From Flavobacterium sufflavum (GTDB lineage: Bacteria; Bacteroidota; Bacteroidia; Flavobacteriales; Flavobacteriaceae), in assembly GCF_004016525.1 (NCBI RefSeq), contig NZ_SACJ01000001.1, forward strand, positions 496,001 through 560,000: a DNA stretch of 64,000 bases, written 5' to 3'. The notes under the pieces are model-generated. The model saw nothing but the letters and a program-made list of their open reading frames with translations, made no database searches and had not been told where the DNA came from. Shown one piece after another: positions 8,640 to 16,324 of this stretch; position 1 is the stretch's first letter; each line of letters opens with the position of its first letter. The position numbers and the translations under genes are program-made.

Positions 8640-10667
8640 TTATTGTAATGGATCGAAAGTACCTCCCCATCCTTTAGTTTGTTGAATATACGGAGCAACA
8701 TTAAGCAAATCTTGATAGATACCAAAATAATAATACTCCGGATACCATGTAAACTTCCAGTTATTCGTTGTTGGATCAAGATTATCTCTTTCAACAATAT
8801 CAAAATAATTAGTATATAAATAATCCATATAAGCATCATTATTAGCAATTACAGTACCTGGATTTTTCCCTGTTGCTGGAATTGTATAAGGAAAAGTAGG
8901 TTCTCTGTTAACAATTGGTGCAACTCCTGCAGCATTTGCAATGAATGGATCTACTGATGCATGCACATATTTAGTTCCATCTGTTTTTTTGGCAACTATA
9001 TAATATGCTGTTCTTCTTGTACCATTTAAAGGTGCAATACCTAATCTAGTAGTAGTTCCTGCTGTATTATCAAACAGTTTCCAACGTCTTAAGTCATAAA
9101 ATCTTTTACCTTCATAAGCAAACTCAATTTTTCTTTCATTCAATACTGCTGCAAAATGTTGATCTCTTGTTGTAACATTAGCCAAACCATAATGTCCATC
9201 ACCATTAGTAATACCAGCACGGATTCTTATTGACTCAATCAATGTTTTCCCTTCAGCTAATTTGTTAACACCAATTGCAGATTCTGCTAAATTCAGCACA
9301 ACTTCAGCAAAACGCATCTCCATAAAATCAGTACCACTATATTGAAAACCACTTGCAGCAGCAGAAGCAGAAGCAGCCGTAGCTTTACTTAAATATATAC
9401 CACTTGAATTAGCTCCTAGTGTTTCAGTAAATTTATTAGGCGCAACTGTTGAATTTGCAGGAGCTGTAGTATACCAACTGTAAGTCCATTGCTTAAAGTT
9501 GGTATTTTCAGCATACGGCCAAGCTGCTCCATTATAAACAAAAGTTTTATAAAATCTTGGATCTCTATTTTTATAAAACAATACTGGGTTGTAGGAAGCG
9601 TTTCCTACAATACTTTTCCCATCAGCCATCGGGAAAGCATCTACCATTTGCTTAGTCGGTGAAATTGATCCATTACCACCAGCCGTTTTGGATCGACAGG
9701 CTTTCTCCCAACCATTATTTTTTAAATCTGTAGCTGTAGAAGTATTAAATCCATATACAATAATCGCCTCAGGATTAGCACTTTCCTTAAACCACATATC
9801 TCCCCAAGCCTTACCATTGGCTGTACCTCCGGTAGTAAAAAGAGCTTTTCCTTCTTTTGTTTCTAACAACGTCTTAGCCTCTAAATTAGCATCATAAGCA
9901 CGTTGCCATCTTGCTACATCATCATTAGGATTAAAAATAGGACTAGCCCATGTTAACAGAACCCTTCCTTTATAAGCAGCAGCTGCTCCACTTGTAATTC
10001 TGCCCCAATCTGAAGAAGCCCATGTTGTATTAGCTAATAATTCTTTAGCTTTATCCAAATCTGCAACAATTTGCTCTATACAGGCTGAAGTGGAACTTCT
10101 AGGCACTTCAAGTCCATCTCCAACAGTTTTTTCTGCAGTTAATACTAATGGTACACCTCCATAAAATTTTACCATTTCAAAATATTGATAAGCTCTCCAA
10201 AAATACATTTGACCTTTCAATGGATTTTTATCAGCCTCAGCCATCCCATAATTATCAATATTATCTAAAAATAGATTTATTTGCCTAATACGAGTATAGG
10301 TGTTATTTGTAATACTAGTTGGTAATTTAGAACCAAAATATGGTAAACAATGCGCATTGACAGGAGAAATACTTGTCCAAACTTTATTCCAATTGGTTTC
10401 ACCTGCTAATTCATCTGTAGTCTTACTCCAAGTATCATTACCCCCGGTTGTAAGATCCCAAGTAAAAGCAGCTGCATTATTTGATGGTAATAAAGAAAAA
10501 TAAATGTAATCTACATATTGTTTTGCATATGCTGGATCAGTAAAAACCTGATCATTTAGACCATTATAATCCTTTTTTTCAGTAAGAAAGTCATCACTAC
10601 AACTTCCTAAAGTGAATACTGCCATAAGAGCTAAAACTCCTATCGATTTTATATATTTTATTTTCAT
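8640..10667 (-). CDS. SusD/RagB-family glycan-binding lipoprotein
   Basis: 675 residues. The N-terminal lipoprotein signal ends in LGSC with the acceptor cysteine at about residue 23, followed by SDD; acidic residues right after the cysteine favour surface export in Bacteroidota. The SusD fold is recognised from the TPR-like N-terminal half (RIRQINLFLDNID, MYFWRAYQYFEMVKFYGGVPLV) and the C-terminal RagB region (FAEVVLNLAESAI, LNERKIEFAYEGKRFYDLRRWKLF). It caps the SusC barrel at 10693 and captures the glycan. It is large for the family, with extra loops in the last 150 residues. The 25-bp gap to susC shows a transcriptional pair. Ligand specificity (pectic oligosaccharide) is inferred from the neighbours. 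Confidence 0.95.
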   Translation of the reverse strand: MKIKYIKSIGVLALMAVFTLGSCSDDFLTEKKDYNGLNDQVFTDPAYAKQYVDYIYFSLLPSNNAAAFTWDLTTGGNDTWSKTTDELAGETNWNKVWTSISPVNAHCLPYFGSKLPTSITNNTYTRIRQINLFLDNIDNYGMAEADKNPLKGQMYFWRAYQYFEMVKFYGGVPLVLTAEKTVGDGLEVPRSSTSACIEQIVADLDKAKELLANTTWASSDWGRITSGAAAAYKGRVLLTWASPIFNPNDDVARWQRAYDANLEAKTLLETKEGKALFTTGGTANGKAWGDMWFKESANPEAIIVYGFNTSTATDLKNNGWEKACRSKTAGGNGSISPTKQMVDAFPMADGKSIVGNASYNPVLFYKNRDPRFYKTFVYNGAAWPYAENTNFKQWTYSWYTTAPANSTVAPNKFTETLGANSSGIYLSKATAASASAAASGFQYSGTDFMEMRFAEVVLNLAESAIGVNKLAEGKTLIESIRIRAGITNGDGHYGLANVTTRDQHFAAVLNERKIEFAYEGKRFYDLRRWKLFDNTAGTTTRLGIAPLNGTRRTAYYIVAKKTDGTKYVHASVDPFIANAAGVAPIVNREPTFPYTIPATGKNPGTVIANNDAYMDYLYTNYFDIVERDNLDPTTNNWKFTWYPEYYYFGIYQDLLNVAPYIQQTKGWGGTFDPLQ

Positions 10668-10692
10668 AATCTTAAAGTTTATTAATCACTAA

Positions 10693-13600
10693 TTAAAACC
10701 CAACATTTAACCCTAATGAAAATGTACGTAAACTAGGGTAATTATTGTAACTATTATCAGCTTCTCTATATGTATAAGGATTGTAAATTGTAAAAGGGTT
10801 TAAGGCAACTAAATTAAATTTACAACTACTCAAATTCAAAGCTTTTAAAACACCTTCAGGCAATCCACAACTCAATTGAATATTTCGGATTCCAACTCTA
10901 AATGGATTTACTCTCCAGAAAGTTGAAATAATACTGTTATTTGCTTCAAATGCTGGATTAGGCATTTTACCATCAGGATTAACATCTGCATCATAAATAT
11001 CATTCCAAATAGAAACGGTATTATCTATAATTTGTGGAATTTTTGGCTTAAGCGATTTTCTTACACCGCTATCAATTTCAGACCAACCTCCCCAAGAGGC
11101 ATAAAACACAGTATTCAAACTAAATGCCTTATAAGACATTCTTAGAGTTCCTCCAAGACTTATAGGTCTGTTATTACTCAATTTGATTTGATCATATTGA
11201 TCGATTTTACCATCTGGAGCACCAAATGTTTTAGTCACAGGATCATAACTTCTTACGTCTTTATAATATAACATTCCTGGTCTAAGTTGTGCTGGTGTAT
11301 ATGTTGTATTCCCATCAACACTTGCTACAGAAGTAATGTTATATTTTGCTATATAAGCGTCTATATCAGCTTGATTTTTAAACATACCTAAATAATCATA
11401 TCCCCATATTCCAATATTTGTTGATTTTCCAGGTTGAGAAGCAGTCCATGGATAAATTATCGAATCAAAATTCCCTTTAATCAATTTATTATCAGAGTAT
11501 CCTGTACGTAAGTCAATTCCATATTTAAAGTCTTTACCTATCTTATCATTCCAACCTACTGAAAGTTCATAACCGTAGGTATCCATAGAACCAAAATTTT
11601 CTGCTGCCGGTGTACCTCCAATTGTAAAAGGGGTAGTAGTTTTATTTAAAAGCAAATTAGTCCCAATGTTATAATACATCTCCGTAGTTACAGATAATCT
11701 ATTATTTAAAAACTTAGCATCGATACCAAAATTAGTTTTAATTTCATCACTCCATGTCGCATCAGGATTAGGAGTTGCTTCCATTTTTAATCCATCTGTA
11801 CTTGCTGAATTGCCACCAAAAACAGCACCTTTATAAGTTTGGAAAGTATAACGTTGTCTCCATGCCCAAGCTTTTGTATCGTCTTTACCTAACAATCCAA
11901 CCGAGTATCTTACTTTAAGAAAATCAATTACTGATGATTTAAAGAAATCCTCTTTAGAAATTACCCAACCAGTTGAAACAGAGTAAAATCTACCCCAATA
12001 ATTAGCTGGCGAGAATTTAGTTGAAGCATCTGATCTAAATAAAACTTCTGCTAAATATTTATCTCCATAAGCATAATTTAACCTACCAACATATGCTAAA
12101 TTTCCTGACTCGCTTTTATTGGTTGAACCATCTATAGTACCATTTGCAGTATTAAACTGACCATTTGAACCTGATAAAACTCCAGACTTCCAAACTATTT
12201 CATGATTAGCAGTTGCCTCAGATTTTTCTACAGAAAACAAACCACTTATACTATGTTTACCGAAATCTCTGTTATAAATCCCTGTAAAGTTGTATTGTTC
12301 TGATAAATCTTTACCATTATCAAAATACAGACGATTACCATTTTCGTAAAACTTAGATCTCACTGGCGCTGTTGTAATATCATCACTAAAAATATGACCA
12401 TTAGCACCTAAACCTGCAAATTGATACAATGTATATCCAGTACCAAATTGAGAACCTCTAGAACTTCCCATATTTCTGGCATAAGATGCTCTAGCAGATA
12501 AACCTTTAATAAAAGAGAATTTATATTCTGTACTTAAATTAATAGTAGTTCTGCTTTCAGTAGTTTCAGTTAAATTGTTTAATTTTTTAATCTCTCCATA
12601 ATGATAACGTTGATTTCCATCATTATTACCTAACAACTCAATTGGCACTCCATTCACATAATTTGGAATATATGGAACATGGAATAATAACTCATTGTAA
12701 TCATTCTCATCATTTTCACCACCGATTTTATTAAAAGTTTTAGTTTTATCTGAATAATAACCTGAAATCTGCATACTTGCTTTCCAGTTACTTGATAGAT
12801 TTAAATCTACCCCCGATCTAAAATTCCATTTATTATAATCTAAAGTTGTTAAATTACCATTTTGTTCAAAATAAGAAACTCCAGCGAAATAAGTAGCTTT
12901 TTCACTACCACCACTTACATTCAAATTATGACGCATATTATAGGAAGAAGACCATTCATCATCTAAAAAGGTGTTTTTTAATGTTTTAAAATAATCCATC
13001 TCGTCTTGTGAAAAGAAATACTGTGGATCTGTTGATGTTTGATTATACCCATTTTTCCCATTCATAATATTTACATATTGTCCAAATTCATAAGCATTTA
13101 ATACTTTGGTTTGATAAATTTTATCATTAACTGCATATGAACCACTATATGAAAATCTAGGTTCTCCAACCTTACCTTTTTTAGTTGTTATAATCACAAC
13201 TCCCTGTGCAGAACGCGCACCATAAATTGCAGCCGCAGCGTCTTTCAAAAATGAAATGCTTTCAATTTCAGATGAATCCAAATTATCAAACATTGTTGAA
13301 TCATTTAAACCATCTGCTCCAATTTGCAAAACACCATCTATAACATATAAAGGATTTAAATTTCCTCCATCTTTAGCTAAACTATAAGGTTTACGAATTG
13401 TTAAACTAGATTTATTTCCAGGACGAGCTTCACCACCTGAAATTGAAACTCCTAAAATCCTTCCTTTCAATGCAGCCCCAACATCTCCAGATGGCAGATT
13501 TACAATCTCATCCATTTTTACAGACTCAACAGCGCCTGTAAGATGTGATTTTTTCTGTGTACCATAACCTACCACCACTACTTCATTCAAAGTAGAATTA

Positions 13601-13893
13601 TCCTCTAACATAGTTATGTTAATTGCTGTAGCTGATCCTACTGTTTTTTCCTGGGTTTTCATCCCAATATATGAGAACTGTAACACAGCCCCTTTAGGAA
13701 CCTGAATTTTATAAGAACCATCAATATCAGTCAAAACGGCGTGTTTAGTCCCTTTTTCAACTACATTAAGGCCTATGACTCCAAGCCCGTCTTTATCAAC
13801 CACCTTTCCAGTGATGGTTGTATTTTGTGCAAAAGCTGTCAGACTCATAACGAACAGCAATACACTAAACACCATTTTAAATGTTTGTTTCAT
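10693..13893 (-). CDS. SusC/RagA-family TonB-dependent glycan transporter
   Basis: 1066 residues. A signal peptide ends at TAFAQ (about 23). Next come a carboxypeptidase-regulatory-like domain (about 25-105, ITGKVVDKDGLGVIGLNV), the TonB-box-like LNEVVVVGYGTQKK (about 103-116), a plug domain (about 115-235, including PLYVIDGV and IESISFLKDAAAAIYGARSAQGVVIITTKKG), and an outer-membrane beta-barrel to the aromatic C-terminus ending in NVGF. It imports oligosaccharides across the outer membrane together with the SusD protein. It is the first gene after a 320-bp non-coding gap carrying two LacI-type operators, so it heads its own transcription unit. No FecR or sigma factor gene sits next to it, in line with control by a cytoplasmic repressor. 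Confidence 0.96.
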   Translation of the reverse strand: MKQTFKMVFSVLLFVMSLTAFAQNTTITGKVVDKDGLGVIGLNVVEKGTKHAVLTDIDGSYKIQVPKGAVLQFSYIGMKTQEKTVGSATAINITMLEDNSTLNEVVVVGYGTQKKSHLTGAVESVKMDEIVNLPSGDVGAALKGRILGVSISGGEARPGNKSSLTIRKPYSLAKDGGNLNPLYVIDGVLQIGADGLNDSTMFDNLDSSEIESISFLKDAAAAIYGARSAQGVVIITTKKGKVGEPRFSYSGSYAVNDKIYQTKVLNAYEFGQYVNIMNGKNGYNQTSTDPQYFFSQDEMDYFKTLKNTFLDDEWSSSYNMRHNLNVSGGSEKATYFAGVSYFEQNGNLTTLDYNKWNFRSGVDLNLSSNWKASMQISGYYSDKTKTFNKIGGENDENDYNELLFHVPYIPNYVNGVPIELLGNNDGNQRYHYGEIKKLNNLTETTESRTTINLSTEYKFSFIKGLSARASYARNMGSSRGSQFGTGYTLYQFAGLGANGHIFSDDITTAPVRSKFYENGNRLYFDNGKDLSEQYNFTGIYNRDFGKHSISGLFSVEKSEATANHEIVWKSGVLSGSNGQFNTANGTIDGSTNKSESGNLAYVGRLNYAYGDKYLAEVLFRSDASTKFSPANYWGRFYSVSTGWVISKEDFFKSSVIDFLKVRYSVGLLGKDDTKAWAWRQRYTFQTYKGAVFGGNSASTDGLKMEATPNPDATWSDEIKTNFGIDAKFLNNRLSVTTEMYYNIGTNLLLNKTTTPFTIGGTPAAENFGSMDTYGYELSVGWNDKIGKDFKYGIDLRTGYSDNKLIKGNFDSIIYPWTASQPGKSTNIGIWGYDYLGMFKNQADIDAYIAKYNITSVASVDGNTTYTPAQLRPGMLYYKDVRSYDPVTKTFGAPDGKIDQYDQIKLSNNRPISLGGTLRMSYKAFSLNTVFYASWGGWSEIDSGVRKSLKPKIPQIIDNTVSIWNDIYDADVNPDGKMPNPAFEANNSIISTFWRVNPFRVGIRNIQLSCGLPEGVLKALNLSSCKFNLVALNPFTIYNPYTYREADNSYNNYPSLRTFSLGLNVGF

Positions 13894-13999
13894 AAGTGTG
13901 TTTCTTTTGGTTAAAAAATTAATTGTTTAAGTTTGGTTTATTATTTCTATTGTAAGCTGAGAAATCAAAACTGCTAATCTAATCTTAAAAAGATTATTC

Positions 14000-14013
14000 T
14001 GTAAACGTTTACA
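14000..14013. promoter_or_regulatory. LacI-family operator, susC-proximal
   Basis: TGTAAACGTTTACA is a perfect 14-bp palindrome with the central CG typical of LacI/GalR-family operators. It lies 107 bp upstream of the susC start and 67 bp from an identical second copy. Confidence 0.7.
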
Positions 14014-14066
14014 TTTTCAAAATCGAATGTAATTTTTTAATTTATTTACAAGCTAAGTAGATAAAA

Positions 14067-14080
14067 TGTAAACGTTTACA
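14067..14080. promoter_or_regulatory. LacI-family operator, susC-distal
   Basis: Second perfect TGTAAACGTTTACA palindrome, 174 bp upstream of susC and embedded in the larger symmetrical AATGTAAACGTTTACATT. Paired operators suggest cooperative binding or looping by a dimer-of-dimers regulator, which is not encoded in the window. Confidence 0.7.
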
Positions 14081-14213
14081 TTTATCAAAAGTAATAAAAT
14101 TTTATTACACCACTATTTTTTATTTATTTTTTTTTAAGTTTATTTTAAGTTTTAGTGTTTTTTTTATGTTAAATTTTCATTATTCCAATATTTACTGGAT
14201 TTTAACAAGTCTT

Positions 14214-16229
14214 TTAATGTGAAAACCATACGCTCATCTCCTTACTATTTCCATTACCCCAAGAGAAGTAAGGTACTAAACGTAAGAAAATCTGCTCTTT
14301 ACCTTTGTTTAAAGGTTGGTATAACTTCTTATTCCATGAATTGGAATCCAAAAATCCTTCAGCAGTTATAGCAATAAGGCTTCTATTATTCTTTTGAATT
14401 GGTTCAATTTTAAAATCTGAATTAACATTCAACACCACATCATTAATAGAAGTTGCTTTAGAAATACCATCTGATTCCAGACAATAAACTAATGGTCCAC
14501 GTTTTACCGCAACTTGATTTTTAGTCTCTTCAACCAATGGATTAGCTTCCATCAATTCCACCGGCATAGGGATATTCAAACTGATTACATCCCCCTTTTT
14601 CCATTTACGGACAATTTTCAAGTAAGTTCCAGAAACAGGATTGTTTTCTATCTTTTGACCATTAACTAAAACTGTAGCTCCATTACTCCATCCCGGAATT
14701 CTTAAAAACAGTGCATAATCTCCTTTTGGAGCTTTATCGATATTAATCGAAATTTCTCCATCCCAAGGATAATTAGTTTGCTGATGCAATTGAATTTCAG
14801 CTCCTTCTTCGGTTTTTGTATTCAAACTGCTGCTTCCATATAAGTTTACATACAGTCCTTCTTTAGCCAAACTATAAGCATAATTACTAACTTCGGCTAC
14901 AGTTCTGGTAACATTGGGCGCACAGCAATTAGACAAGGCAATATAACCTTCGCGTTCATTGCTCCATCTTTGTTCGAAAGGCAAATCGACAGTTACAGTC
15001 AAAGGATTATTATAACAAAACTTATTTCCTTCTAAATTCATCCCGGACAACACACTATTATATAACGCCAATTCTAAAACATCGGCATATTTGGCATCAG
15101 CGGTCAGTTGCAACATTCTCCAGTTCCATAATACATTACCAATATTGGCACAGGTTTCAGTATGCGCTGTTGCATTAGGTAATTGAAATGGACGGCCATA
15201 AGCCTGATGTATTTTTTGCACTACTGTAGGATCATAAGAAGTTCCATCAGGAGAAACACCATCATACAAAGCACCACAAGCACCTGTAATGTACATTTTG
15301 CGATAAGCCACATCGTCCCAAATGGATTCTAAATTGTCCAATAATTTTTTCTCTCCTGTTTCGGCATACAAATCGGCGACACCGGCATATAAATAGTTGG
15401 CTCTTACAGCGTGTCCCATTGCAGTTGTTTGTTGTCTAAACGGAATTCGATCCTGATTATCATCAGTTCCATCTGCCGTAGTTCCTCTGATATCAATTAG
15501 GTTATTAGCCAATTCCAGATATTTTGGATTCTTTGTCGTGCGGTACATTTCGACAATCCCCATATAATGCGAAGGACAAATGGCATTTCGAGCCAACTCT
15601 GGAGAAGCTTTTTTATAAAAGTCATATAAAAAGTCGGCAACTCCTTTCGCAATATTCAAGAAATTAGTTTTCCCGGTGGCACGGTAATGCACACAGGCAG
15701 CAGTCATTAAATGCCCCATGTTGTACTTTTCGAAACCCAATTGTTTTTTAACTTCTTCCGGCCCTAGAGTTCCCCAACGTTCGTCAATTAAAACAGGAGT
15801 ATGTAAATAACCATCTTTGCGCTGCACTTTAGCGAACAATGCAATGGCTTCGTCCATTTGTTTATCCAACTTTTTGTCTTTGGTAACAGCATAAGTTGCC
15901 GCCATTCCTTCAAAAATTTTATAAAAATCACCATCATGAAAAGAAGGCCCTTTGAAAGTTCCTTTTCTATTTCCAGCAGCTATTTCAAAATTGGCATAAG
16001 CATGAGAAACTTCATCATTATGATACAAATCCCACATAAAGGGCAAAGTTTCCTTATTCTCAACATTCAATTGCTCTTTCCAAAATCCATTGGTCCAATT
16101 CACATCCTGCAAACCAACACTTCTCAATTTAGAATACGGACTAGCCGAATTATCTACCAATCCCTTATTTTGAGCGAATGAAACAGTCGAAAAAAGTACG
16201 GCTGACAATAGAATAATGTTCTTTTTCAT
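14214..16229 (-). CDS. GH127-like (DUF1680) putative beta-L-arabinofuranosidase
   Basis: 671 residues: signal peptide (cleavage near VSFAQ, 20), an (alpha/alpha)6 barrel (about 40-445) and C-terminal beta-sandwich domains. The zinc-thiolate signature is present: HTETC (E358, C360) and SNCCAPN (C435, C436), which align with Glu338, Cys340, Cys417 and Cys418 of Bifidobacterium HypBA1, where one cysteine is the nucleophile. The residue that aligns by eye with the HypBA1 acid/base Glu322 is a glutamine (Q342 in IHQAYG), which may define a subgroup. GH127 and relatives remove beta-L-arabinofuranose or other sugars, including in rhamnogalacturonan II loci. It is the last gene before the susC promoter gap, and an 18-bp inverted repeat separates it from the PL1 gene upstream. 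Exact substrate is unknown. Confidence 0.85.
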   Translation of the reverse strand: MKKNIILLSAVLFSTVSFAQNKGLVDNSASPYSKLRSVGLQDVNWTNGFWKEQLNVENKETLPFMWDLYHNDEVSHAYANFEIAAGNRKGTFKGPSFHDGDFYKIFEGMAATYAVTKDKKLDKQMDEAIALFAKVQRKDGYLHTPVLIDERWGTLGPEEVKKQLGFEKYNMGHLMTAACVHYRATGKTNFLNIAKGVADFLYDFYKKASPELARNAICPSHYMGIVEMYRTTKNPKYLELANNLIDIRGTTADGTDDNQDRIPFRQQTTAMGHAVRANYLYAGVADLYAETGEKKLLDNLESIWDDVAYRKMYITGACGALYDGVSPDGTSYDPTVVQKIHQAYGRPFQLPNATAHTETCANIGNVLWNWRMLQLTADAKYADVLELALYNSVLSGMNLEGNKFCYNNPLTVTVDLPFEQRWSNEREGYIALSNCCAPNVTRTVAEVSNYAYSLAKEGLYVNLYGSSSLNTKTEEGAEIQLHQQTNYPWDGEISINIDKAPKGDYALFLRIPGWSNGATVLVNGQKIENNPVSGTYLKIVRKWKKGDVISLNIPMPVELMEANPLVEETKNQVAVKRGPLVYCLESDGISKATSINDVVLNVNSDFKIEPIQKNNRSLIAITAEGFLDSNSWNKKLYQPLNKGKEQIFLRLVPYFSWGNGNSKEMSVWFSH

Positions 16230-16263
16230 TTTATATTTTTTTTGAATCCACTTAAAAATTTTA

Positions 16264-16320
16264 ACCGCAAATTCGCAAATTTAAAACCTATTCAAAGTTT
16301 TTAATTTGCGAATTTGCGGT
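16264..16320. repeat. 18-bp perfect inverted repeat (ACCGCAAATTCGCAAATT type)
   Basis: ACCGCAAATTCGCAAATT and its exact reverse complement are separated by about 21 bp, in the gap between the PL1 stop (16325) and the GH127 start (16229). A sister element occurs at 43893-43935. It can form a strong hairpin in either strand. Confidence 0.75.
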
Positions 16321-16324
16321 ATTT

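Larger units (their letters stand above)
13894..14213 (-). promoter_or_regulatory. susC upstream regulatory region
   Basis: A 320-bp gap with no plausible gene. It holds two identical palindromes (annotated separately) and very A/T-rich tracts; the T/A-rich stretch next to the GH127 stop (about 14100-14180) may end the upstream transcript. I could not find an exact TTG/TAnnTTTG promoter between the operators and susC, so the transcription start is not assigned. Confidence 0.6.
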
